Of a DNA stretch of 64,000 bases, positions 10,608-25,600 are shown piece after piece (the stretch's first letter is position 1; every line of letters begins with the position of its first letter). The stretch comes from Ampullaceana balthica (lineage: Eukaryota; Mollusca; Gastropoda; Lymnaeidae): assembly GCA_944989445.1 (NCBI GenBank), contig CALYLW010001000.1, positions 309,909 to 373,908 of the forward strand. The letters are read 5' to 3'. A program made the position numbers and the translations under genes. The notes beneath the pieces were generated by a model. It saw only the letters and a list, made by a program, of their open reading frames with translations. It had not been told where the DNA came from and did not search any database.

Positions 10608-13600
10608 GTTGGTGTGCTTTACTCTCTCAACTGTCATGTCATTTTGCTCATAATGAGATGTCTGGCCAAAACTGTCGTATCAATAACTAATGTTTGCTAG
10701 ATACTGCTTGTAAAACTGGCTAAGGAGTGATTGAACGGCATTTTGGGATTTTAAGTGTTTTCATAATTTGTCAGTCAGCATTTATTCTATGCCTGGATAT
10801 TGATTCATTAATTAACCAGTGCTTGTTACAGCTTGGAATATACATACTGACTTTTTTCTTAAAAATACTCCTCTAAGAGAAATAATACTATAAAAGGAAG
10901 CCTGGCTCAAAAAATAATACACTTTTGAAATAATAAACTTTTGTTTATGGCTTGATTATATTTCAGAGCTATGTTCTTACTGTGATTTCCATTAAAAAAC
11001 AAACTCTTACTGCTGTACAAAAATTTACCATTCTGTTGTTAAATTACTTTTTCCACATAGCAGGTCAGAGGTCATGCGTTCCACTTTTTTTATGACTGGA
11101 TTTTAAGAACATTAAAATTAAATCTTACATTAAATTATTTGTTAAACAACCCAATACATGCCAGCCTGCGTGGTTTACCTTTATTTTTTGTACAGTTTTA
11201 TAAGTTTGCTAATTTAAAAAGTCATTCTGGCTTTTCACTTAATTTAGAAAAGAAATATTTCACACGAAGCTTAAATCCAATTTGTCAGTACAAATGTTCT
11301 AAGATTGGAAGGCCATAGATATAATTAACAGGGTGGTTTTGATTACATTTGTAATTAGAACGACAGTAAAGGTTGTATAGCATTAATACAAAGAATAATT
11401 CTTTTTAAAGAGACAACAAGCAAACCACTAACTAATTGCAATTATAATGTTCTTTTAAGAAACTTTATCTGTCATATATTACTATTAATCAATATCTAGC
11501 AATGATAATTATTCCAATTTACCACTGCATGGCTTAGTCCATCTGGTGCAGTGAAAAATGATGTTATAATTTGAAGGTAAACTCAACAGCTTTTACATAT
11601 TTTATTTTTTGTTTAAATATAGGAATCTATACGACCACAACTAGCATATTAAAAAGAAGAACAATGTATAATTGTTACATTGTTATCAAATTTTTTATTC
11701 GTCAATTTTTTAATAAAATTGCTATTGACCAGATTGAAATCTCAAAATTTGAAGAAGAAGAAATAGAAATTTTGACAAATTAATTTTAAATAAAAGACGC
11801 AATTATTGATTATGACTGATGTAAAAATGGTGGGTACGTTGATGTGTAGAATATTATCTTTTTTTCCTGCATTGAAAGCATAAAAAGTTATAAATTATAC
11901 AATTATTTATTATAGCTAGTAATTTTTAATTTGAGAATATCGTTGCTCAGTCACATTAATGTTTCTGCTTTGAAAGCATAAAAAGTTATAAATGCTTTCT
12001 TTGTCTTATCATTTTTTCCTGAACACTTTTGTCATGTCGTTGCTGATATTTTAGTGCCCCACAGGTTGGCATGTATCAATCCATTTTGAAATGTTAAAAT
12101 CTGCTTTTGTAAACTTTACCTTCGCAATGGATCGTACATTTTTCTTTCAATCTTAATTTAATTTAAGCATACAAAAAGTATTTTTGTTATCCCTGTTTCC
12201 ATCTAATTTTGTTTGTAATCTTTTTTTTCCTGCAAATCTTTGGGGTAGCAGTGCATGAAATGGGATATTTGTACCCTTTATTTCCCTTGAATGTCTTTGG
12301 ATGATCCACCCTTTGTAGATGTCCAGCAAGAGCGTCTTCACCAGAACTTACTGAATGGGGTCAACCAGTTTGATCCAGCCAGTCTCAATAAGGCCAGAAC
12401 CAAAGAGAGGGTCATTCTCCCAGATACCGGCAGTGAGTGGCCAGAAATTGACCACATTTGGTCTTCCTTTTTTTTTCTCTACTGTTTTTGTCAGCTCACT
12501 AGTCAAGGAATAAATATGAATTTAAATGTTGGAAAATAATGTATATTTGAAATATTTCATAAAATCCATTTTGGGTTTTGATCATGAACTCAAAATTTTT
12601 ACAACTACACTTTTGACAAATATTTTTAAAACTTAAAAATGCAATGTTTATTTATCCTATTGCTACAAAATGTGTCATACAAATGATTGCATAAGAACTT
12701 TGGCTCTTAATTAACTTCAAAACCTAGCTATGAGAACATTGGTTTTAGATCCTCAGAGGTGTTTCAGATTCACAAGAAAATTAAATGCTCTCTGCAATGT
12801 AATTGAAAAGTATGGTTAAGTCAAAAGATATGTAAATTTGTAGTATGCCAATCTTAGTCAAAGCTAACAATAAATTAAGTATTTTTTTAAATTGAGTAAA
12901 TTTATGACAAGTGAGTTGACCATGCTGTAACTCTAACTTTCGTGTTCTGTCCCACGTAACACTAAAATGGTGCCAGGCAAACCCTGAGCTTCTTATATTC
13001 ATTCTTGCATTCTGACACCTCAAATACATGTATTAATGATGTTCAGACTGTGCCACTACCCATTGGTTATAACTAACCTGCATGCCGATTTGATCTCATC
13101 TCTTATTTTGATTTCTATAAGTTCTACAAGGATGGCTCATGAGAGGTCTTGCTCTTAGGCGCTGTCTAAAACCTGACCTCATGAACTCAACCAAAGGCAG
13201 ACACAACTTTTGATAGGTCTTGGGAAAAACAAATAACTATAGCGAATAGGGCTAAATTTGAAGAGAAAAAAAAGGTGTTACCTCTAATAAAGGGCATGAG
13301 TTACATCAAATCATTGTAATCATAACAAGACTTGGCATGAGCTGATGGATCAAGGGAAATTATTTGCACAAAAATAAATTTAAAGAACATAGAATGCGGA
13401 GTCATAACAAGAACTAGACGTATAAGGAAGAACAATTCTATTGTTTAACTGGATTTGAATCTCTTAATTCTATGCTCCATTATGCAAGTATGAGGAGTTT
13501 ATTCTCCAAGAAATTGGATTTGAAATCATGAATAATTGAAATTATAGCAACAATTTTACAATCGGTTTTGTATTATCTTGAAGGAAGAATTCAATCTTTT

Positions 13601-16600
13601 TAAATTAAAGAATAACAATTTATTGGTACTAATTTCTTAATAATTTAACTTCCTTATCATATAAGGAAAACAATAAACAATACAAGAAACAACTTTTTTG
13701 ATCAACAACCCATAATAATGACACAGGAAATGTAAACTTCCTGATAGTTAACTGCTGTGTTCAATGGATTAAAACCATGGTCTGTCTAAAGTCTAAAGAC
13801 TTAGGAAGAAAATGGATTATACAATTTATATTTCCTGATTGTTTTTTTTTCCTTTTTAAATTAAAAGAAATGGAATAGCAAATAGGGTTTAGTATTTTTT
13901 AAATTTTAACTGTGAGGAAAGAACCAGAGGAAACTTAAAATAATTGACACTGTCCCCCCCCCCTCCCCCTTTTAAAAATAATTACTTTTTCTTTAAGATA
14001 ATAATGAAAACAAAGCAAATAATATTTTTGCACAGACATTGTCATTATCTTTTATAGAAACATCTTCAGGCATTCTTATTACAAACCTTATAACATAAAA
14101 GATTTTAAAGAATCTAAATGAATTTCTTTTATCTCTGCTTGTTAGTTTATTTTGTTTCATCATCCTTTAAATTAAAATATAAGAAATAGAGTAAGCACTC
14201 CATTCGGGTTAGAGCAATAAGAGATATAAATTGTCACCAGAAATGTTAGTCAATACCATTTGATAGAATAAGTGCTTCGCCACACCCCAGTTGTAGAAAA
14301 ATCTCACAGTGTTCAATTGATGTTATTTTAATGTGTGCAGAACACTTGTTCACCATCAGTATCATTCCATGTGGAGAACACACATTTTTGGAAGCACTTT
14401 TTAAAGCATTTAATTTGTTTTAAGCATAAATGATGTTATCAAATTATTCAAATACTATAATAAACTATTTCATACCGAGAACTTTTTCTTAATATAAATA
14501 CTAAATGTTCAAAGTGTTCAGTCCTGTCTGGTCCTCTTGAAAAAAAACCCCAGAAAAGCCCAATCTAATATTAATATAAAATGTCTCATACTATCTCCAA
14601 TACTTCACAATGTTTATTCCCATTTTTTGTTTATAGTCCACTCACTCCTCATAGCATACCCAATATTAATCACACATATATCACCACCTTGTCTTCTTAA
14701 TCTACATCTTCATATGTACTATTTGTTGTTTTAGTCCTTGTACTTGGCCAAAAATATTTTATATTTTGTAATATTATTTTAATTTTAGAAAGGCACCAAG
14801 TGGGTAGTGAAATTGTAGTATCTAATTATTCTTCAAGCCCATGTCAAAACATGTATATATATTTTTTTTATTATTTTACAATATCATAAGCCCTATGCAT
14901 ACAGCATACTATAGGGGACCTCTGATGGAGTAGATACATTGTAACTTACAGTTTTCATTACATCTCTATCATCTCAATTCTCCCAGTATATATTTCTTTA
15001 GGGACACTATTTGAATTGCTAAATTTTTTGAACAATAAAAGTCCTTTATGGCCATTTGAAGTTAAAAGCACCATTTAAGAAAAAAAAATTATTTACAGAT
15101 CATTTACTTAAGTTGCTAGTTCAACAGTAGTCAGTAGACCTTATTTCAATACATAATTCTATGGTAGAATGTTTTTATTAACTCTGAGCAAATATCTGCT
15201 ACAGGTATCCATAGTTTTATGTCATATTAAGGTCTAACCTTTATCACCTTTTTATTTATTCATTCATATTTTTCTAGTTTCACATATCTTTGAAATAAAT
15301 TCATTATTCCTACTAAAAACATTATTCTGATTTATTTGTCCTTTTTATAAAGCTACATTGTCATTATTTATGACATGTTTAAAAAGTGCATGAAGTTGTT
15401 TCTTTTAACATGATAACTTTGTTGAATTTTTTCATGACATTATGTGATTGGACATTGTTTTAAACCTTAAAATAAAAAAATCAATTTTTATTTTAATAAT
15501 AGTTTTTATATGTCTCAAATATTTCTGTTAGAAAAGTTTCCCATTAATATTGTCATGGTGTGGCTATAAAGTTAGGGTCCCTGGGATTTCCCTGTCATAA
15601 CAATAAGTTCATTACTTAAATTACATTTTTTTAAAATGTGGTTAGTAAAAATTCCCTAAACTGGTTCCTATAATATATTAAACTTATTCAAAAAGCTCAA
15701 AATGAAAGGAAATTTTTTTAATAGAAATTTAGAATGATGTTTAACTATCCATAATTAATGATTTGACATTCTACATAGGCCTCTCATGTCATTTAAGGTG
15801 TTGATCATATGAGGTATTGAAACTGCTAGTCAGTTATGTGTTGTAGAGACATGCATGCTTAATAAGTCTGCTGATTGTTAATGCTTGTCTGTGCTTGCTT
15901 GTAGTAATAGCAGAAGAAAAACAACACCAGGAGCACATAGCAAATATCAGCCAGTTTAAGAGGACCAGCCTGAAGAGGGCAGAATCGCTGGAGAAAGGTT
16001 GTCTCCCCTCACAAGATGGTAGGTCTTCGGGATGGGGTGGCACCTGAATGTTGCCACTTGTCCCCCTGTTACAACAGCCGCACTGCATGATGACAACCTG
16101 CACTGCAACCATCAGCTCCAAAATTATCTTTTACATGTATAACACATTTTTAATACCGTGTAAATTATGTACCGAATGTAATGTATCCTAAATGGATGAT
16201 GGACATAGGATATCCTTGGCAAAACCTGTGTTTTGGAATGTGGCTTAAGTTTTTAACAGAAACATTGTTTGACCAATGGCATGCATTTATATTTATTACT
16301 TGGACCAACGGTTTGCATGTTAACTCATTAGCTCCTGAAGGGCTACTTCCGAATCTATTTCATATTCCGGACAAAAGGGAAGCAACTTCGTTAAGCTTTT
16401 GATTCCATTAGAGAAATGCTTTTATTTTCTAAAGATATTCATTTATCTTAAAAAATAAAATGTTTAATGCATCAAGAAATGAATTAAGTTTAATAATAAT
16501 ATAACATGCACTGCGAAATAATGAGGATTGAAGTCTGATAACGCGATTTTCGGCACCTCGGGTGAATACATACGCCATATAGACGCGTCAAACTAATTCA

Positions 16601-19600
16601 CACATGGATCGAAAGTGAAAGAAGATAAAAACATCCGGTGCTGTTTATTGAAATCTCGCAGAATCACGCATTAGCCGGAAGTCTCGAGGAAAGCGAGATT
16701 TAGTGCTATTTTAAACTAAAAATACGATAGTGCGTCGCTTGGCGAACAGACGCATTTGGGCGCATCCGTACGGACCCCTATAAGGACGCATTTAGTCGCA
16801 TCAGGAGCTAATGAGTTAATTAGTAATTCCAACCAATTGGTGCATGCACAACAACAGATTGTGTCGTGTGCTCAAGGTCATCTGTCACTCCACACATTTT
16901 TTGTTGATTAAATTTTTGCACACTCATCCAATTTTGAAATGCTATAGTTACTCCCATTAGTCATTAGTTACTTCAGGCATGTTGCAGCAGATTAACTACT
17001 GCAGGCACTTTACAGGGCACTCATGCTTAGATGTTTTCATTGACATTAATCGTGTTTATATCTGATGCATTTGTCATACATTTATGCATTGATTAGTTTA
17101 CCTACGACATCTATCATACATTTCTGCCTACGACATCTATCATACATTTCTGCCCTTTTTAAGCCACTACAGTCACAACAGTATAAATATGTACATGAAT
17201 ATATAACTCATTTAAAAACTTTCCAACACAAATGCAATTTCCTGTGCACTTCAATGTCTTTTTTTATAATAACAGCCATATGTGCACTTTAAAAGTCATT
17301 ATATAACAGCAGTGGACACTGTTTCTTTTAAGATTGTTGGTCGCTAGTTCTTAGCCATTCTTATGAAAATGTCACTCTGTGATATCAGTGTTAGACATAG
17401 AGCTACAACTTGTAAAGGAGGTTAGATCAGTGTTTGACATAGAGCTACAACTGGTAAAGGAGGTTAGATCAGTGTTAGACATAGAGCTACAACTGGTAAA
17501 GGAGGTTAGATCAGTGTTAGACATAGAGCTACAACTGGTAAAGGAGGTTAGATCAGTGTTAGACATAGAGCTACAACTGGTAAAGGAGGTTAGATCAGTG
17601 TTAGACATAGAGCTACAACTGGTAAAGGAGGTTATATCAGTATTCACATGTTTTTACAGCCAAGTTCTAAGGATTTAATCTGTCCAGTTCAAATTTAAAT
17701 TGAATTTAAGTTCTAAATAGATCATGAATTTCAGTAAGTCAGTTGCTTTGAAACGCATCCTTCGATTTTGTTGTGGCTCAGACTATACTTTTAAACATCA
17801 CTCCTAGTTAAATCAAGTATCTTATCAGTGAAGGTTAAAATTAAACATCACTCCTAGTTAAATCAAGTATCTTATCAGTGAAGGTTAAAATTAAACATCA
17901 CTCCTAGTTAAATCAAGTATCTTATCAGTGAAGGTTAAAATTAAACATCACTCCTAGTTAAATCAAATATCTTATCAGTGAAGGTTAAAATTAAACATCA
18001 CTCCTAGTTAAATCAAGTATCTTATCAGTGAAGGTTAAAATTAAACATCACTCCTAGTTAAATCAAGTATCTTATCAGTGAAGGTTAAAATTAAACATCA
18101 CTCCTAGTTAAATCAAGTATCTTATCAAAGAAGGTTAAAATTAAACATCACTCCTAGTTAAATCAAATATCAATGAAGGTTAAAATTAAATTCCTTTTTC
18201 AAATTTTGTCATTCACCTCAAAAGTAGTCTCTTTAGTTTGCCTGAGTAGGCAATGTTAGGCAATGTTGATGCTCCATCCATGTATTCAATTCGGTTTTCA
18301 GTGTGTTTTAACCCCTGTGTTCATTACTGTTTGTGTGTTCTAAGCCCTGTGTTAATTTCAGTTTGTGTGTTCTAAGCCCTGTGTTCATTACTGTTTGTGT
18401 GTTCTAAGCCCGGTGTTCATTTCTGTTTGTGTGTTTTAACCCCTGTGTTTATTTCTGTTTGTGTGTTCTAAGCCCTGTGTTCAATTCTGTTTGTGTATTC
18501 TATCTAAGCCCTGTGTTCATTTCTGTTTGTGTGTTTTAAGCCCTGTGTTCATTTCTGTTTGTGTGTTTTAAGCCCTGTGTTCATTTCTGTTTGTGTGTTT
18601 TAAGCCCTGTGTTCATTTCTGTTTGTGTGTTCTAAGTCCTGTGTTCATTTCTGTTTGTGTGTTCTAAGTCCTGTGTTCATTTCTGTTTGTGTGTTCTAAG
18701 TCCTGTGTTCATTTCTGTTTGTGTGTTCTAAGTCCTGTGTTCATTTCTGTTTGTGTGTTCTAAGTCCTGTGTTCATTTCTGTTTGTGTGTTCTAAGTCCT
18801 GTGTTCATTTCTGTTTGTGTGTTTTAAGCCCTGTGTTCATTTCTGTTTGTGTGTTTTAAGCCCTGTGTTCATTTCTGTTTGTGTGTTCTAAGTCCTGTGT
18901 TCATTTCTGTTTGTGTGTTCTAAGTCCTGTGTTCATTTCTGTTTGTGTGTTCTAAGTCCTGTGTTCATTTCTGTTTGTGTGTTCTAAGTCCTGTGTTCAT
19001 TTCTGTTTGTGTGTTCTAAGTCCTGTGTTCATTTCTGTTTGTGTGTTCTAAGTCCTGTGTTCATTTCTGTTTGTGTGTTCTAAGTCCTGTGTTCATTTCT
19101 GTTTGTGTGTTCTAAGTCCTGTGTTCATTTCTGTTTGTGTGTTCTAAGTCCTGTGTTCATTTCTGTTTGTGTGTTCTAAGTCCTGTGTTCATTTCTGTTT
19201 GTGTGTTCTAAGTCCTGTGTTCATTTCTGTTTGTGTGTTCTAAGTCCTGTGTTCATTTCTGTTTGTGTGTTCTAAGTCCTGTGTTCATTTCTGTTTGTGT
19301 GTTCTAAGCCCTGTGTTCATTACTGTTTGTGTGTTCTAAGCCCTGTGTTCATTTCTGTTTGTGTGTTTTAACCCCTGTGTTTATTTCTGTTTGTGTATTC
19401 TAAGCCCTGTGTTCAATTCTGTTTGTGTATTCTAAGCCCTGTGTTCATTTCTGTTTGTGTGTTTTAAGCCCTGTGTTCATTTCTGTTTGTGTGTTTTAAG
19501 CCCTGTGTTCATTTCTGTTTGTGTGTTTTAACCCCTGTGTTTATTTCTGTTTGTGTATTCTAAGCCCTGTGTTCATTTCTGTTTGTGTGTTTTAAGCCCT

Positions 19601-22600
19601 GTGTTCATTGTCTGTTTCAGTGAATTGAGCTGTGTGTTAATTGTCTGTTTCAGTTATCAACCAGGAGAAGACTGAGGCTGAGTTGAGAGACAGAATAGGT
19701 TCATTCAATAAGGACAATCTCAAGCCCACCACCACCGAGGAGAAGACTGTCCTCCCCAGCCCTGACGGTAGGAAACACAATTATCAATTTTTTTATAGCT
19801 CATTTAAAGTTTAAAAGGGGGTTGGCATAATAGATTGTATTTGTTTTGGTTTTCTGGTCCAGTGATAAGTTATTATGTCATTGTGTCAAATTAATTTAAT
19901 AACAGGGTATAGAGTTGTGTTGCAGGTTAAAGAATTGTTAAATGTACCACAGTAATAATGAGTTTGAAGTGATTGTTTTGAAATCAAAGTCACTGAGTTG
20001 AGTGGTGTGAGGATGGTGACCTTTAACCCTGTAGTATTAAATCATTTGGTTCATGCTGAATGAACTTGTGACAAGGGATACCATAACACTGCTTTTAAAT
20101 TAAGTCTTTTGTTTTGTTCTCACAAAGATAGGCCTTCATGACAAGTGCATTCCTATCATTCTTGCAGTCATTTTGGTTTAATTACTGTTCAATTTTATTT
20201 AATCGCAGACAAATATGTCTCTAAGCCAGCAGTTCGCAACCTGTGGCTCGGGGGTCGCAACCTGTGGCTCGGGGGTCGCAACGTGTTTTCTGGGGGTCAC
20301 CATCTACTAAAAAAATATTCACGATAATGCAAATTTGCTATATTTTGTAATTTTAAAAAATTGAAAATGACTTATTTAAATTTCATGGGGGTCGTGGGTC
20401 ACATGGCTTGTATAAAAAGGGGTCACCACCCATAAAAGGTTGGGAACCACTGCTGTAAGCTTTTACATGTATGCCAATATTTTTTTTTAATTAAAAAATT
20501 TAGCAGTGTAAAATAAAATAAAAAATGTTTGACATGATTAAATGAAATTCTACAAATTGAAGTGGATAATTCTCTGAGACAACTAAACATTGAATTGAAT
20601 CAACATCGCTATACCCATGGATACAATAAACAGGAATTCTAACAGCCTCTCAGAATTCCAGGATGTCCGAGAAATTTCCAGTAATTAAAAAAATATTCCT
20701 AATTAATTCCCTAAATTATCAAATTTCTTCATTTATGTCCTGCAATTTTTACTGGGTGTGGTTTGAAATATTTCTGGTTCATTGTCATTTTTTCTTGGTC
20801 TTGTTTTGCAGCAATTTTGTACGTTTTTGACCAACTGACTTGTAATCTTTAGTTTTTCAAAAATTTCCTGGAGCTTTCTATTTTATCCTGCAAAAGTCCT
20901 GGAAATTGGTGAATGAACCAAGTTTTCACTAACAATGAGTTTTGGAAATATATCTTAGTTTGTTTGAGATCTGTTGGAAGTAAATCACTTAAACCATCAA
21001 TGTTGAGTAACCTGTGCAACAAAGCAGATGATTTTATACCACCCTTTTTGGTGTGCTTTTCATGAGTTAATGTTATACTAAAAATTACCTGCTTGAAATT
21101 GTCAGAGATTCGACATGAAAAGGTAGAAATGGAAATAAGGGAGAGAATTGGATCCTTCCATAAAGAGGATTTGAACCACATTCATACCCAAGAGAAGGTG
21201 GTTTTGCCTTCTGGAGATGGTAAATTCAGATATATATATAGAGATATTTGTTTCACATGCTTTCTGTTGTGTGTTTTGTATTTTCAAAATATTCTATTGG
21301 TGCCAATTAGATGTTTTTTTAATTAGTTTTTTTGCTAGTTTGATTTTTATAATTTATTTTAAACTAAATATATATCTGTAAAATAGTTTTAAATTTCTCA
21401 TTTAAAAAAAGAACATTTAACTTGTTAGCTATACAAAGTTTAAAGATATAATACTTCATCACATATTTCTAACTTCAGCCAGTTTGTAGTGTTCTAGTTC
21501 AATATTAACTAACATTAGTTTATAATGCCCTTGATGTGCATATGTTTAATTTTATATGCCAATAGTCAAGAGTCATTTAATTATATTACCACACAATACA
21601 TATTTACAAGAGTATTTTTTAAACAAATAGTGTTATGAGAATAATGTGGAACCCTTGTTTTAGGGGGACAAATTTAACTTCTGGTTCTAGCAATAACAAA
21701 GAGTGTTTCCTGTTCTGAATATTTTCTTTTTAGAGATTTTCAATGACAGTTTTTTTTTAAATTTCTGTTTTATTTTCTGAGTCATCTGAATGAGGCATCC
21801 AGTCAAAAATATCTGTTGCATTGTTCGTATTTCCTTTTTAAGTCTATCATTCCTTGTTATGTCATTTGTCATTTTAATTAACATTAAATAAGAATTCACT
21901 TAACTAAACCGGGGACTAAAAATGTTTTAAAGAAATCCTAAGTGCTATAGTTATTTGGGATGCATTTCACTATAGGCCAGTGCTTACAGCTATCAGAATG
22001 CATATAACATTGATTTATTATCAGTTATCCAAGAACAATCAATTGATTTTATTGTTATTTACAAACCTGCTTAAATGTTCTGTTTTTGAACCATGATAAA
22101 AATCATAAGTTTTTATATGTTTAAAAAAGTTTTTAATTTTAACATTATTAGCATTAAAATAGTAAAGATAATTTTATTATTTTTTTACTTTGAGATCTGA
22201 ATTTGGTTGAAAACAAAGGGTTAATAAACAAGTGGAGCAAGTTACATCAGTGTTCACAGATTGTTTTAAGACAGCGCTATTTCGAGTTTCCAAACCTTAG
22301 ATCGTCAACTCATAGTTGTTTGATTTAAATGAACATTTAGATATGATCAATTCACTATAAGTCAACCCTTGTGTTCCTAACATCTTCATAAAATACAGTT
22401 TAAATCTTTCACAGATGCAGCATTTTAAAGGGGTAAAAAAAAACCCAACAAAAACCAAATGGCAAACATAATAATGTTTGATAATATTAATACAGGTCTC
22501 TTAAACCAAACCTGCCTTTTGGTATTTAAAAAAAAATTAATACTGAAGGTCATTTATGAGATTTATAATAATTTGATAAAAAAACATATTATTAATTGGT

Positions 22601-25600
22601 TTTAAAAAAAATCAAGCAATAATTTCTTCTGTCTTCCCATTATCTTTAGTTAAATTATATTGCTCCACACCAACACTGACATTGTTTCAAACCTTACCTT
22701 TGTTTTATTAATTAGACAACCTGTTATTATAATAGTTACAATTGCTATTACATGTAGATGTATTACCGTACACACCCATTTAATGCCAGATCTTCATCAT
22801 GAAAGGGTTGAACAAGAACTAAGGGAGAGAATAGGATCTTTTCATGTGGAAGATCTCCACCATACTGAAACAGAGGTTAAGATAGTCCTTCCGACTGAAG
22901 ATGGTACACAAAATTAACATCCCCCAAATCTGCCTGTTTATTTTCATTATTGCTTCTCCCGCTAAGATGTTGTAATTTTTTTTCTTTTCAAAAAGTTTTG
23001 ATGCATTCTCTTTTTTGTATTATTTTGTTAAATTTAAAGGCTTTAAAGTTTATCAACTTCTCCGTTAGCGAATTTCAGTTTCGTTATCTGGCTTTGATAC
23101 AGTAAATTTTAAATACCCAGACGTTTCAGGATATAAATATTTTCTGGATTTTTATTTGAGTCCTTCCTTATGATTTCATGTTTTTGTTTCTTTTTAAATT
23201 CCAGCAATTTTAAAACTTAGCGGATTGCATGATTAGTTACTTTCAGTGATGTATTAACTTCCAGAAGTCATCATTATCATCAATGGCGCTACAGCCCACG
23301 TAGGGCCCTTACCTGCTCCACCCCATCCTTCCATTTGGCCTCCATGCCCGAAACCCCAGCTTAAGAAGATTTATCTTAAATAGTTTTAATGATAGATCCT
23401 AATTTCCATTGTTTTTTTTTGAATTATAAAATTACTGTGATGGGTCATATTATAAATTTTAAAAAATATGGACCCAGAGCTGTTGCAAAACTCAAAGGTA
23501 GCAAGCTTTATCCCATCGATTCTTGTAACATTTGCAGTTACCTATACATGTACATTTAATTGTTTACTATTCCTAATGTTATGACAACAAAATCAAAATG
23601 GTATTTATTTTTAGTTATTCTTTTTTCCTGGTTGGGAAGAGTGCAAGATAGGTTAAAATTCATGTTTCAGAGCAACCTTGTATATAATGGTATAAACCAA
23701 AATTTAAATAAATAAAATAAACATTAAAAATTATAATGTTAGAATGACTATGCACACATTGCAACAGTCAGAAAAATATTTAAAAAATAAACAGTTATAA
23801 AAATTGATTTTAATAATTAACGATAGATTTGCCTTTCATTTGAAACTTATTCAGGGATGTTGGATAATGTAGGTTCAATTTGACTTTTTCTCAAAATTGT
23901 TCTAAAATTTTCCTTTCCAAACCCATCCTTATTTTAGATGACCTTAAAACTTATGTTTTTGTCATTTTTAAATTATAAATATCAATTTAAAATATAACAA
24001 CATTGTTTTGCCTACCCTAGTGCAATAGAGTTGATACAGAAGCACAATTAATCCTCAAGGCTTTTTAATCTGTTATTAATTCACCATAACTTTATTTCAC
24101 TCATCAACTTAAAACTAGAATAATCTCCTTAAAAACTCACCAATCTCATAAAGAGGGGAAAAGGGAATTTAACCATTTTAATACAACAACATTTGACTTT
24201 CAATGTAAAAAATAGTTAATATTGTTTTTGAACAAAATTTAATGGTATTTTATGGTATCGAGTTTTTAATGTATTTTATACAAAAAAAGTTGAAGCTGAG
24301 CATTTTCAAAGTAAAGGTTATGACAACAGTTTGTCCCCATGGTTATGACAACAGTTTGTCCCCATCTACTATATATTTCCTACTAATGGATCCTAAACAG
24401 ATATTCAGCATGAAAAAGTAGAGCAGGAGCTAAGGGAGAGAATCGGCTCATTTCATTTGGAAGATCTTAACCACACAGAAACTGAGGTCAAAGTTGTGCT
24501 CCCTACAGAAGATGGTACATTGCCATTTTTCGCCCATCCATCATTTGCTATACTTTTTTCAGCTTGTTCCATACCCAGAATATTGATATTGTGTCTAATA
24601 ATTTGTTTTTTCACTGACTGTTATGTTATGTACATCAAAAAATCAACTAATCAATCAAACCCAGTCTTATATCATAGGCCAATTAAAAAATTCTCAATCA
24701 TTCAACAAATTAAAAATGGTTGTTTTGACCAGTTTTGTTTCAGCACGACTTCATTTTTTTAAATGTTCAATGTTTAATTACAATTTTTGTTGTTTTGGAG
24801 AGGAGTCAAATAGAAATATTCACTCACCCCTATGTTTCTGGTTGACAGCATTTTCAATCCCATGTGTTGTTGTCGGTCTTTTGTTTGCTTTTCATCCAAA
24901 ATCTTTTCCTTTTAAAAATGTTTTGAAAGAATTTATTTTAAAAAAAACTATATAACAAAAACCACTATATTCTCTCAGCAATATCTTTTAACTGAACCGT
25001 ATTTGATAATTTAATGTTAAGATTTCTCATAAGGAAAGTTTACAATATATTTTATAATTTGACAAATGATACTCAGTTATTGAATCCTGGACATATCTTA
25101 AAAAGCAAATCTATCTAATTGAAATTTTGAAAAAAGAAAATCTCAAAGTCATCTCCATATAAAATTACATCTAGAACACTATATCAAGATCTTATTTAGA
25201 AATTAAACTCAATTAATGTAAATATTCTTTTAGTACACTGAAAATTTCATGTTTTTAGAGCTTGAAAACAACTACCTTGTAATTCTATTACTATTACTAC
25301 CCTCCTTATTTTTTTTATATTACATGTACTACCTTCCAGCCCTTTTGATTGTCTTGATTTAAAAGTTATACCTTTTATAAAGTTTAGAGATATTTTATCT
25401 TAGTCAACTAGAATATTTATTTCTCTTTCAACGAATTAAAAAACAACTAATCACCAAATTTTTCACTTGTAACTCTTATATTTATATCTAAATAACTACA
25501 TCCCCAGAAAAAAAAGAAACAAAATTTTTATAAAAATTATATACAAACTTCAATTTGACCAAATTCTTTCATATTATGGGTACTCAATGAAAAGGTTACC

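Noticed and set aside
17372..17678. Open frames on both strands over the 42-bp array
   Set aside because: Array lies in thymosin intron 3; same artefact.
17384..19619. Direct repeats considered as a CRISPR array
   Set aside because: Units are contiguous with no unique spacers, and the genome is eukaryotic.
24457..24955. Frames running from exon 7 into intron 7
   Set aside because: Only the exon part is conserved; a clear donor GATG|GTACAT ends it at 24514.
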